Assembly: GCA_023301725.1 (NCBI GenBank)
Contig: JALZUD010000004.1
Coordinates: 62,001-126,000, forward strand
Length of the DNA stretch: 64,000 bases
Direction of reading: 5' to 3'
Source: Granulosicoccus sp.
GTDB taxonomy: Bacteria; Pseudomonadota; Gammaproteobacteria; Granulosicoccales; Granulosicoccaceae
Shown: positions 41,790 through 50,264 of the stretch, piece by piece
How positions within the stretch are numbered: the stretch's first letter is position 1
Layout of the letters: every line of letters starts with the position of its first letter
Translations under genes and position numbers: made by a program
The notes under the pieces: generated by a model
Seen by the model: only the letters and a program-made list of their open reading frames with translations
Told to the model about the DNA's origin: nothing
The model's database searches: none

Positions 41790-43309
41790 TGTGTATTCTC
41801 CATAGTGGCTACTGGCTCTCTTGGAAGTACGGATTCGAGATAGGCGCTGGGTTCAAGCAAACTATTTGCTGCAGTGTCTGATAAATCGATGATGGATCCA
41901 GGTAGCAATCCAAACCCGAGCATGAGTGCAGACAATGCAAGTACAGGCGCCCACGTGAACGAATCAGGTGTACTTGGTGCTCGTGTGTTGGGCCCCGGAG
42001 TGAGCGGGCGTGCTTTCCAGAATGCCTCAGACCAGATGCGAACCAATGGTATGAAAGTGAGTAGGCTGGCTAACAAGACAAACGCGATAACAAGGTATGA
42101 CTCGTGAGACAAGCTGGCGTTAATGATAAGAAGCTTTGCCCAAAAGCCTGACAGTGGAGGAATACCAATCAAAGCCAGTGCGGCAAATAGAAAAATCATC
42201 GAAAAACCGGGTCGCTCTTTATACAGGCCACCCAGTTCTGATAACTCGTACGTTCCACCTAATTTGCCAATGACGCCTGCAATCATAAACAGCAATGCTT
42301 TTATTAAAATGCCATGCACCATGTAAAAAATGGCAGCACCCATGGCCAAAGGCGATCCTAGGCCCAAGCCGATTAACATGAAGCCGATTGAGCCAATCAC
42401 GTGAAAAGCCAGAATACGTCGGATATCGCTGTGGGTCATCGCCCCGAACACGCCCAAGATCATGGTGAACAAGCCCATGAATAGTAATGTGGAGCTGATG
42501 GCAACATGTTCGCCGGGAAATACCAGAGTGAAGACACGCATTAGAGCGTAGATACCCACTTTGGTCATTAATGCTGCAAACAAAGCGCTAACACTGATCG
42601 GTAGCGTGTGATAAGACGCGGGGAGCCAGAAATATAAAGGAAATACGGCGGCTTTGATACCGAAAGCAATTAAGAAAAAGACCGCAACTACCGCGACCAG
42701 TGACTGGTTTTCTACCAATGGTACACGTTGCGACAAGTCGGCCATGTTCAACGTACCAGTGAGCCCATAGAGAAGGCCAATTGCCGTGAGCAATAGCACT
42801 GTGGATATCAGGTTGATAGCAACGTATTTGACAGCTCCATCGAGTTGTACCTTGTTACCACCCAACACGAGTAGCGCAAACGATGAGATCAACATGACTT
42901 CGAACCAGACATAGAGGTTAAACAGATCGCCTGTCAAAAAAGCACCCACAACGCCTGCAATAAGCATGTTGAGGAACGTGTAGTAACCACCTTCAACGCG
43001 CTCATCTGAGATGTCTGAGATAGAGAAAACGCTGATTGATGTAGCGACAATGGCAACAACAACTATTAGCAAGGCGCTGAGCATATCTGCAATCAGTGTG
43101 ATGCCCATGGGTGCTTGCCAACCCCCCATCTGATTGGAGATCGGGCCGTAGTAGGAAACACAATACAGTTGTACCAGGCTTACCAGCAGCAATAGACAAG
43201 AGCCTGCCACGCTAACCATGCCGCGCGCGCGGGCCGATCCTGGCCAGATGAAACTGATCACAGAAGTAAACATGGGGATAAGCACACAGCAGATCAGTAG
43301 ACCGTTCAC
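41786..43309 (-). CDS. mnhD: Na+/H+ antiporter subunit D
   Basis: A 507-residue membrane protein with about fourteen segments, related to NuoN/NuoM proton-pumping subunits. Conserved ion-path pieces are FNLYVWFEVMLISSFALL (Glu in helix 5), GIKAAVFPLYFWLPASYHTLP (Lys and Pro of the broken helix), and AALMTKVGIYALMRVF. It is one of the two large putative ion-translocating subunits, with MnhA. It overlaps mnhC and mnhE by four bases each. Confidence 0.95.
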   Translation of the reverse strand: MNGLLICCVLIPMFTSVISFIWPGSARARGMVSVAGSCLLLLVSLVQLYCVSYYGPISNQMGGWQAPMGITLIADMLSALLIVVVAIVATSISVFSISDISDERVEGGYYTFLNMLIAGVVGAFLTGDLFNLYVWFEVMLISSFALLVLGGNKVQLDGAVKYVAINLISTVLLLTAIGLLYGLTGTLNMADLSQRVPLVENQSLVAVVAVFFLIAFGIKAAVFPLYFWLPASYHTLPISVSALFAALMTKVGIYALMRVFTLVFPGEHVAISSTLLFMGLFTMILGVFGAMTHSDIRRILAFHVIGSIGFMLIGLGLGSPLAMGAAIFYMVHGILIKALLFMIAGVIGKLGGTYELSELGGLYKERPGFSMIFLFAALALIGIPPLSGFWAKLLIINASLSHESYLVIAFVLLASLLTFIPLVRIWSEAFWKARPLTPGPNTRAPSTPDSFTWAPVLALSALMLGFGLLPGSIIDLSDTAANSLLEPSAYLESVLPREPVATMENTQ

Positions 43310-43668
43310 GACGGCTCCTCACTGTTGGTGCGTTGTTCGGCAAGGTTCATTGCATCTACATCTACTGTGCCAATTGCCTGGAAAGCCTTGAGTGCCAGTA
43401 TCAGCGTAAACGACACTAGTCCGAATCCAATGACAATAGCTGTGAGCACAAGTGCCTGCGGTAACGAATTCGCGTATTGCGCGCCGCCTCCATCTACGAT
43501 GAGCGCTGGCGCTCCGGGTGTTAAGCCACCCACTGTAAAGATGACAAGATTAGCCACGTTACTGATCAGCACTAAGCCGAAAAGAAACTTGACCAGATTA
43601 CGACTTAACATGAGCCATACGCCTGTTGACATGAGAACACCAACCAGGATACTCAGCAAGATCTCCAT
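43306..43668 (-). CDS. mnhC: Na+/H+ antiporter subunit C
   Basis: A 120-residue NuoK-like subunit with three membrane helices (SILVGVLMSTGVWLMLSRN, LISNVANLVIFTVG, LVLTAIVIGFGLVSFTLIL). The ALVLTAIVIGF stretch is the family hallmark. The gene starts right behind the mnhB stop and overlaps mnhD by four bases. Confidence 0.95.
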   Translation of the reverse strand: MEILLSILVGVLMSTGVWLMLSRNLVKFLFGLVLISNVANLVIFTVGGLTPGAPALIVDGGGAQYANSLPQALVLTAIVIGFGLVSFTLILALKAFQAIGTVDVDAMNLAEQRTNSEEPS

Positions 43669-44088
43669 TTAGAGCTCTTCCTCCATAGCTATCACCATGC
43701 CCGAAACACCTCCAACGACCACCAGGTAGACCCCGATATCAAACAGGAGGGGCGTGCCCAAGGCCAAGCCTTTGTCGGTTTCAGTAGCGCCAATAAATAT
43801 CCACATGCCGGTCAGAAAAGAGTTGTCTTGTAATAACGGTAAAATTCCAGAGACCATAGCCAGTAGCAGTCCGATAAGGACAAAGGTGCGCGGATCAACT
43901 CTGATCAAACGTCGCATCAGTGCTGGTCCTTCTGCTAGCCCATAGACGATAAGCCCTGCAGCGGCCACAAGTCCTCCGATAAAGCCCCCCCCCGGTTCGT
44001 TATGTCCACGCCAAAGAAGGTACAAGGAAAAAAGTAACATCAACCCAACCAATAGACGGCTGATCGTGCTGAGTATTAGCGAGTTCAT
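43669..44088 (-). CDS. mnhB: Na+/H+ antiporter subunit B
   Basis: A 139-residue membrane protein with four segments. The near-N-terminal [19 protein letters not shown] is diagnostic for MnhB/MrpB. It is a free-standing copy; a related MnhB-like N-terminal domain is also present as the C-terminal end of MnhA, as usual. It overlaps mnhA by four bases. Confidence 0.95.
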   Translation of the reverse strand: MNSLILSTISRLLVGLMLLFSLYLLWRGHNEPGGGFIGGLVAAAGLIVYGLAEGPALMRRLIRVDPRTFVLIGLLLAMVSGILPLLQDNSFLTGMWIFIGATETDKGLALGTPLLFDIGVYLVVVGGVSGMVIAMEEEL

Positions 44089-46403
44089 GATGTTGGACCT
44101 TGTGGATGAGCACGGACCTTGAGCAGTGCAATGACAGCCATCGCGGCGGTTGCTACAACAGCCACTTCTCCCAGTGTGTCGAGTGCTCTAAAATCGACAA
44201 GAATGACATTGACTATGTTGCGTCCATAAGCTTTTGTCAGGCTGTTTTGCTCGAAAAATTCAGTAACTGTCATATCCAGTGGTGCTAGCGATACGCCCAG
44301 CGTAATCACCATCATTACAACGCCTGCACCTATGGCGATGGCTGCGTCCCGAAATCCACCTGCGGTACCGGGGTGTTGTTCACCTGGGAAGCGTGGAAGC
44401 TTGACCAGAACTGTGGCTATGAGAACAACAAAAAGTGTTTCCACCATAAGCTGCGTTATCGCGACATCGATAGCACCGAATATCAGAAAGATCACGGCGA
44501 TACCACTGCCAACAATACCCAGACCACAAATTGACAATAGGCGAGAGCCACTCAAAGCCACAACCAAGGATGCACAAATCATCAGAACGACAATAATGCC
44601 TAGCAAAGGGCTTATTCTGGACACGTTGGATAGGTCTAACTGCACTGACTGGAAGAACATGGTGCCAGCTGCAGCAAATAAGAACACAGTGAATACAATC
44701 GTGAGGTAATGGCTAAGCGAGCCAGTCTGCATACGCCCAGTAAGAAGGCCTGCCACCGACTTGGTGCGTGTTAGGCACCATTCGTACGCAGAGTCACCGG
44801 TCGTTGGCAGTTTCTCGACCAGGCTGTTTATACCGGCAGCTACCCGATCCAGCTTCAAGCACATGATCACACCCAGAATCACAGTAATAATGCTGAGTAT
44901 CAGAGGCCCGTTCACCCCGTGCCAAAGGTATAGGCTCACCTCTGTTGGAGTCGCTAAAATGCTCACAACCGCAGGCTCAATAATGTAGCTGGAAATAAAA
45001 GCTGGAAATACACCTGTCAGTAAACCAGCAACAGCCAGTATCGCTGGACCACCCCACATCAATACAGAGACCTCCTTTGGTGTGCGGCTGACCGAAGATT
45101 TACCGCCGAGGAATACACGAAATACGAACGTCACTGCGATGGCAACCATCATGGCGTTAGCAGCGACAGCTGCACCCACAATAAGCCACGGTTGGTCTGC
45201 CAAAGTCAGGGCTGCTTCGTACTTGAGTTCTTTACCGATAAAACCTAAGAAAGGGGGTAAGCCTGCCATTGACAGTGCTGCAAGTGATGCCACTATCGCC
45301 GTTATTGGCATGTGCTTGATTAGTGATCCCACTTGGTGAAAGTCTCTGGTTCCTGTGCCTTTGTCGACGTTGCCAACGGCAAGGAACAAAGCACATTTAT
45401 AGAACGCGTGAACCAGCAAAAAGGTGACAGCTGCAACGGCTGCTATCCGCTGATCAGATGCGAGAAAAAGAGTGAGGGTGCCCAGAGCCATGACTGTTGT
45501 CCACGCAAGCATTAGCTTCATGTCGCTCTGCCGTAAAGCCATCATTGACGACCATACAGCGGTGATGGCGCCGGCGATGCTCAAGGTGTAAAACCAAAGA
45601 TCGGTTCCTCCTAAAGAGGGCTGCAGCCGCATCATCAGATAGATACCAGCTTTCACCATTGTTGCGGAGTGTAGGTAGGCGCTCACTGGTGATGGCGCTG
45701 CCATGGCATTAGGAAGCCAGAAGTGAAATGGAAATTGGGCAGATTTGGTAAAAGCGCCAATTAAAATGAGAGCCAAAATAATCGGGTATTGATCATGCTG
45801 CGTTATTACAGCGCGATGTTCAATCATCTCTGATAGTAGATAGGTGCCCGATACATTGGCAAGCATGATCACACCCACTAACAGAACAAGACCACCGCCG
45901 CCGGTAACTAGCAAAGCTTGCAGGGCTGAGCGTCGCGCCTTTGCGTTTTCGTAGTCGAAACCAACCAGCAAAAACGACGTTATCGTGGTCAGCTCCCAGA
46001 ACACAAATAACAGTATGACGTTGTCTGCTGACACGAGTCCGAGCATGGCAAGCATAAAGGCTAACAACAGCCATTGCAGTCGTGCGTGACTGGCATGATG
46101 CTTAAAGTATCCGAAAGAATACGTTACTACCAGAACACCGATTCCGCTGATGAGCATGCCAAACATCAAGGTAAGCCCATCGACTCGAAATGCCAGTTCT
46201 ATTCCTAATCGCGGCACCCATTCGGCGTTGAAAACCCATGGTAAACCAGACGCAACAAGCGGAATTAACGAGCTGTAGGCGAAAAGAAAAACGCCAGCAG
46301 TCAGCAGTGCGCAGCTGAAAGCGAGCATGGTGGCTCTTGGAACACTGGGCTCGTCTTTATCGCCATCGTTGGAATCTGTGCCAGTGGTGGATTTAGCAGA
46401 CAT
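44085..46403 (-). CDS. mnhA: Na+/H+ antiporter subunit A
   Basis: A 772-residue subunit, started at the ATG at 46403; an open extension of 18 codons upstream reads as an Ile/Thr-rich stretch with no family match. The NuoL-like part has [55 protein letters not shown] and [13 protein letters not shown]; the last 200 residues contain the fused MnhB/MbhDE-like helices ([20 protein letters not shown]). It opens the seven-gene mnhABCDEFG operon, in which successive genes touch or overlap. The complex exchanges cytoplasmic Na+ for H+ and supports pH and salt tolerance, as expected in a marine organism. Confidence 0.94.
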   Translation of the reverse strand: MSAKSTTGTDSNDGDKDEPSVPRATMLAFSCALLTAGVFLFAYSSLIPLVASGLPWVFNAEWVPRLGIELAFRVDGLTLMFGMLISGIGVLVVTYSFGYFKHHASHARLQWLLLAFMLAMLGLVSADNVILLFVFWELTTITSFLLVGFDYENAKARRSALQALLVTGGGGLVLLVGVIMLANVSGTYLLSEMIEHRAVITQHDQYPIILALILIGAFTKSAQFPFHFWLPNAMAAPSPVSAYLHSATMVKAGIYLMMRLQPSLGGTDLWFYTLSIAGAITAVWSSMMALRQSDMKLMLAWTTVMALGTLTLFLASDQRIAAVAAVTFLLVHAFYKCALFLAVGNVDKGTGTRDFHQVGSLIKHMPITAIVASLAALSMAGLPPFLGFIGKELKYEAALTLADQPWLIVGAAVAANAMMVAIAVTFVFRVFLGGKSSVSRTPKEVSVLMWGGPAILAVAGLLTGVFPAFISSYIIEPAVVSILATPTEVSLYLWHGVNGPLILSIITVILGVIMCLKLDRVAAGINSLVEKLPTTGDSAYEWCLTRTKSVAGLLTGRMQTGSLSHYLTIVFTVFLFAAAGTMFFQSVQLDLSNVSRISPLLGIIVVLMICASLVVALSGSRLLSICGLGIVGSGIAVIFLIFGAIDVAITQLMVETLFVVLIATVLVKLPRFPGEQHPGTAGGFRDAAIAIGAGVVMMVITLGVSLAPLDMTVTEFFEQNSLTKAYGRNIVNVILVDFRALDTLGEVAVVATAAMAVIALLKVRAHPQGPTS

Positions 46404-46572
46404 GTTTATGGTTGTTATTGTGGCGGCCAGAGTGAAAGTGCACGAAATGCGCCGCAAGCGACGTGGTGCTCACATGATAGCTACATGGGCACTAAGAGGC
46501 GTAAGAAAACATCGAATAATAAGAGGTGCCCGAACTTAAGTTAGCTTAGCATCGATTTATTCGAGTTCTTAG

Positions 46573-46600
46573 CTTGCTTGGATCAAACTCACCGAGCAAG
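46573..46600 (-). terminator. Stem-loop after the AlgE-like gene
   Basis: CTTGCTTGG (46573-46581) can pair with CCGAGCAAG (46592-46600) with one G-T pair. It lies 6 bases after the stop of the AlgE-like gene on the - strand and could end that transcript before mnhA. A second dyad, TCGAATAA (46512-46519) with TTATTCGA (46557-46564), lies nearer mnhA. No T-run follows either. Confidence 0.4.
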
Positions 46601-46606
46601 ACTCAG

Positions 46607-47905
46607 TTAGAAGTTGTATTCCACTTCCAATCGGGCTATCCATGCATCATCTCGTCCATCGCTGAACGCGTCACCAGGAACAAATCTGCCACTGGTCATT
46701 ATGAGGTTGAGCTGTTTATTGTGTTCGTAGTTAACAACAAGATCAGCTCCAATTCCTAAATCGTCATCAAGGCCCAGTGGCTCAAATTCAATGTCACTGC
46801 CCCGTAAATTATCTTCGATTTCGACTTGTTGGTAACTGTGCACTGCAATGTCAGCAGTCCATTTTTTCGTGATCGTTGCACCTACGCCTGCGGTGAGAAT
46901 GCGTATGTTGGTGAGTTCAGGATCCAGAACCTCACCCAAATACCGAAACGTTGTTTTGTTATTGAGCGCGAAATCGTTGCCGTGCAGTCCTGTCTGCCGA
47001 AAACGCTCATCACGTTCACCACCACTGGCGTGGGATACCGCTAGTGTAAACGTTGGTTCCCAAGCAACATTTGCAGTCCAGTTCAATCCAAGCTGCACCG
47101 CCTGTCCTTGGAGGTCTATGTCTGAATTGGAGTCAGGGTCAGTTTCGGTACCATCCATTGCTGTTGCGTGAAACCAGTATCTCCACGACGAACCCTTGGG
47201 TTGTACGATTGCCTGCAAGCCTATCCAGGTGCTATCAAAGTCGGGTGAATCACCAAAAGCATCACCAGCTCGTTGAATGACGTAGGGCGTCCAGATGGTA
47301 TTCTTGTTTGGACGTAATTTCAAGGCACCATACGTGTTGTCTATTTTATCTACGCGATCTAGCGTGCTAGCCTCGAACCAGTCTTCGCGAGTTTGCGATA
47401 GTTCCAGTTCTGTGTTGCCAAAGTCGAAGGATAGCCTAAGTCCGTCTAAGTCTTCATCCCAGATGAACTCCATAGGATCATCAAAACTTTGTCTTCCAAG
47501 ACGAAATCGTAAATTGTCGCCAGCGTTGACTTGCAGAAATAATCGCTCTAGATCATAGGCGAACGTTTCATCATCGTTGTTGAGCTCGCTACGACTAAAG
47601 CGCCGACTGCTCAGTTGGAGTCTGCCGACTAGACTGGCCCACTTTCCTAATGATTGTTTTGCATCAAGAGTAAGTTCTAGTTCAACTTGCCCAGTATCAC
47701 GTTCGTTAATAAAGTCAGCATCTTGTGCCTCAGTGCGCGCCAGATTCAGATCCAGTGAGGCGTCAAACTCGGGTGCAGAAATTGACTGAGAATTGGCGCT
47801 CTGTACGGTTAGCAGCAACGCACTCACTATTAGCCAAGTAGGCACATGTGGCTGCTTTGCCAAGCGAGAGGTTCGGCTGACCATATAGGGAGTTTTTAGT
47901 GGCAT
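46607..47905 (-). CDS. Outer-membrane beta-barrel, alginate-export (AlgE) family
   Basis: A 432-residue porin-like protein. After a longish N-terminal stretch, a signal peptide (TWLIVSALLLTVQSANSQS) leads to alternating polar and hydrophobic beta strands, ending in the C-terminal aromatic VEYNF that BamA recognises. AlgE-family marks are ERLFLQVNAGDNLRFRLGRQ, FIWDEDLDGLRLSF and GQAVQLGLNW. It should let an anionic or small polar solute through the outer membrane; no alginate synthesis genes are nearby, so export of alginate is not implied. The true start may be the Met eight codons in. Confidence 0.83.
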   Translation of the reverse strand: MPLKTPYMVSRTSRLAKQPHVPTWLIVSALLLTVQSANSQSISAPEFDASLDLNLARTEAQDADFINERDTGQVELELTLDAKQSLGKWASLVGRLQLSSRRFSRSELNNDDETFAYDLERLFLQVNAGDNLRFRLGRQSFDDPMEFIWDEDLDGLRLSFDFGNTELELSQTREDWFEASTLDRVDKIDNTYGALKLRPNKNTIWTPYVIQRAGDAFGDSPDFDSTWIGLQAIVQPKGSSWRYWFHATAMDGTETDPDSNSDIDLQGQAVQLGLNWTANVAWEPTFTLAVSHASGGERDERFRQTGLHGNDFALNNKTTFRYLGEVLDPELTNIRILTAGVGATITKKWTADIAVHSYQQVEIEDNLRGSDIEFEPLGLDDDLGIGADLVVNYEHNKQLNLIMTSGRFVPGDAFSDGRDDAWIARLEVEYNF

Positions 47906-47941
47906 GGTGTTGATAATAGTGGGTTGCGTATCCGGTCAGGC

Positions 47942-48997
47942 CTATTCCAACCCCAACTGCGTGCGTGTGAGAATAAACCAGTGGTCAGTACTTTTTTTTC
48001 TGGAGTCACCCTCGTCGCGTACGAACATTATGCCACCGTTGATTGGCGTTAGTCCTTCAACGTTATCAAACAACTTGTTGGATTTGCTGCGATACCGTAC
48101 TGGATCTTGCAGGGATTGAGCATTGAGTGCCCACAAAGAAAAGTGTTTCTTTTTGCCAGTTTCACGCTTGCCAACCAAGAGAAGCTGGTCGGAGAGGTCG
48201 TCGTAAGCCATGGCTCTGATACCTTGTTTGTCCAGATCAACAGTGAGCAACGTGTTGTTGAAGTCGGGTGCGGCCCCCTCAAGGTACTCAACAGGATTAT
48301 TCAGTGCCACAATAATGGCGTTGTTATCAATTGTTGGCGTTCTTAGTCCAATAAGCAGGCGATGACGTTTTCTGTCGTACGCTAAGCCTTCAATGTTAAT
48401 TTTGCTTGAATCATCTCGCTTACTGCCTTCGGTGACAGCTGTCAAATCAGGTACCTGTAGGTCTAGCTGTTCATAAAGGTCCTGACGCATGAGAGCACTG
48501 GTGATGTTTGCGCCATCGCGTGTCAGTAGCACCAGTTTTTCGCGCAATGGCAGACGGCCACGACTTGCGTTCTCATGTGACCCTATGACAAAGAAACGTT
48601 GAGAGGAGAGTTTCGCAATTCCCTCAAGATCATCAAGCGGACCGATCAGACGTCGCTTTATGAAGCCGTCAGCGGTTGCCTGAGGATACTCGGAGATTTG
48701 AAAGTTATCAAATGACGCATTGTTGATGGTGATTCTTCTGAGTGGCGAACCAGATTCATCGTTTATCACCAATAGTGTGCCATCCTCTAGAGCCGTAATT
48801 CCGGAGGGTTCGTTCAAGGAATTAAATCGTCCGGAGGCTTCTGGCTTAGCGATTTTCTGCGGATATTGCAGGTTATTTGCTGCCGCATGTGGGTTAACAC
48901 AGGCCAGAAGAATTAGGCCTATAGACAAAGATACCGCTGCCATTTTCACAATGGCAGCAGCGTTTGTAATTTTGTGGTCTGCGAGGCTACAGCGCAT
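47942..48997 (-). CDS. Secreted DUF3616 family beta-propeller-like protein
   Basis: A 351-residue exported protein with a hydrophobic N-terminus (MAAVSLSIGLILLACVNPHA) and a repeated beta-propeller pattern: NEPSGITALEDGTLLVIND, IGPLDDLEGIAKL, KINIEGLAYDRKRHRLLIGLR and KLFDNVEGLTPINGG. The spaced D/N-x-EG motifs are typical of DUF3616 and phytase-like propellers, in which the acidic residues bind calcium; catalytic function is not established for DUF3616. LLAC could be a lipobox, but cleavage after NPHAAA is as likely. It lies 36 bases upstream of the AlgE-like gene on the same strand, probably as one transcript. Confidence 0.8.
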   Translation of the reverse strand: MRCSLADHKITNAAAIVKMAAVSLSIGLILLACVNPHAAANNLQYPQKIAKPEASGRFNSLNEPSGITALEDGTLLVINDESGSPLRRITINNASFDNFQISEYPQATADGFIKRRLIGPLDDLEGIAKLSSQRFFVIGSHENASRGRLPLREKLVLLTRDGANITSALMRQDLYEQLDLQVPDLTAVTEGSKRDDSSKINIEGLAYDRKRHRLLIGLRTPTIDNNAIIVALNNPVEYLEGAAPDFNNTLLTVDLDKQGIRAMAYDDLSDQLLLVGKRETGKKKHFSLWALNAQSLQDPVRYRSKSNKLFDNVEGLTPINGGIMFVRDEGDSRKKSTDHWFILTRTQLGLE

Positions 48998-49048
48998 GGG
49001 TGAATTCTGATTTTAAAACAAGCGCTATTTCAGTCTTGAACAATCAGT

Positions 49049-49942
49049 TTAGGATGGCAGCGCTGGAGACAGCAAGAACTCGCCATACCAATTCAATGCC
49101 ACCAGAGTTACTAGTGACAATACGGTGATGATGGTTCCGGCCATAAAAGAGGTGTAGGAGTAGTACAAAAATCGGTATTTCTTGTCAGCGGTGACACCAA
49201 GGTCGTGGATGTGAGCAATCATGCTGCGATAAACGCGCTGTGGATTAGTTAGCATAGTGGTCATTGCTTCTATGTACTCAGATTCGCGCAGGTCTGAGAA
49301 CTCTTCGAATACGAGTAGGCGTGCCTCGTCGCGCATGAAATCATTCATGCTGAATTTACTGCGGCTGATTTCTGGTCTGGCCGCAAACACCGCAAATGTG
49401 GTGGCAGTGGCACAAGTGATCAGGAACACAATGATCGGAATGATGTACAAACCATTTATGGACACCAGATGAGTGCCAGAGATGATCAACATGGACATTA
49501 ACAAACCGTTAAGCGAAATCATGATGTTCGCTTTGGTTGCGGCCAATGCCAACATATCTAACTGCGAGCGGTAGGCATTACGCAGTAGGGTGTCAATTCC
49601 TCGACTGCCTTTGTTTAGATCAAAGACGTTTTCCGAGACTTTAGGTTTTTGTCTAGCTCTGTTCTTTGCGGTTTTGTTACCCGGTTTTTTGCTAGCAGGT
49701 TTGTTTGACTCTTGTTTGGACACATCAGTGCTTATGTCGGAATCGAGTTTCGCAGGAAGTATTGTTCGATCCTCTGTTGCAGGTGTGTTCATCACGCGCA
49801 GAGTTGGCTGCCCATCCTTGGCGTCTTTATCGGTGCGCGGTGCAACCATTTGTGTAATCCTTTTTTCCGTCTTTTTGCCAGTCATGCTAATTACATTCCA
49901 TTTGAACTTGGTCTGCCATAGCTTTTTCGGATGTATTTCCAA
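49049..49942 (-). CDS. PycTM-like (DUF5706) transmembrane protein, possible orphan Pycsar effector
   Basis: A 297-residue protein. The first 110 residues are polar and Lys/Arg-rich; then comes the PycTM core: DTLLRNAYRSQLDMLALAAT, KANIMISLNGLLMSMLI, a second membrane helix IIPIIVFLITCATATTFAVF, a polar stretch with RDEARLLVFEEFSDLRESEY, and a last helix FMAGTIITVLSLVTLVAL. The ATKANIMISLN signature and the helix plan are those of DUF5706. In Pycsar defence PycTM perforates the membrane when a cyclase makes cCMP or cUMP; no such cyclase is next door. The start may instead be at 49885 or 49849. Confidence 0.72.
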   Translation of the reverse strand: MEIHPKKLWQTKFKWNVISMTGKKTEKRITQMVAPRTDKDAKDGQPTLRVMNTPATEDRTILPAKLDSDISTDVSKQESNKPASKKPGNKTAKNRARQKPKVSENVFDLNKGSRGIDTLLRNAYRSQLDMLALAATKANIMISLNGLLMSMLIISGTHLVSINGLYIIPIIVFLITCATATTFAVFAARPEISRSKFSMNDFMRDEARLLVFEEFSDLRESEYIEAMTTMLTNPQRVYRSMIAHIHDLGVTADKKYRFLYYSYTSFMAGTIITVLSLVTLVALNWYGEFLLSPALPS

Positions 49943-50264
49943 ATCAGCGTAGATGCTCAGTTAAATGTCTCCAACAATTGAGTGGCTCTAAAAAAGCCGC
50001 TCGTTAAATAAAACTTGCTTGTTGTGAGAATTCTGCTAAGTGCATCTGCAGTTTAGTTATTTATTGCTTATGGATTTAAAGTAGCACCTAACCATTACCA
50101 ATTATAGGGTAATTTTCCACAATACTTGAGTGTAATGGTTGCTTTGAGACTTCCGTTGACTTTGTAGGTGTAGTTTATTGTCAACTGGTTCCGGCATTGG
50201 CGCATCCTTGCGTCCGTATAACTTATCAGTTCACGAGCTGTTGGTTGGAATTCAAATGACTTAC
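49943..50264. other. Intergenic region of 322 bases, AT-rich
   Basis: No gene is visible on either strand. The side next to the PycTM-like gene has an imperfect dyad, GAGTGGCT (49980-49987) and AGCCGCTC (49995-50002). The rest is AT-rich and should hold the promoter of the PycTM-like gene and the 3' flank of the FAD/GcvT gene, both on the - strand. Confidence 0.5.

Noticed and set aside
46607-47905. Alginate biosynthesis/export locus
   Set aside because: Only the AlgE-type barrel is present; no alg polymerase or modification genes flank it.
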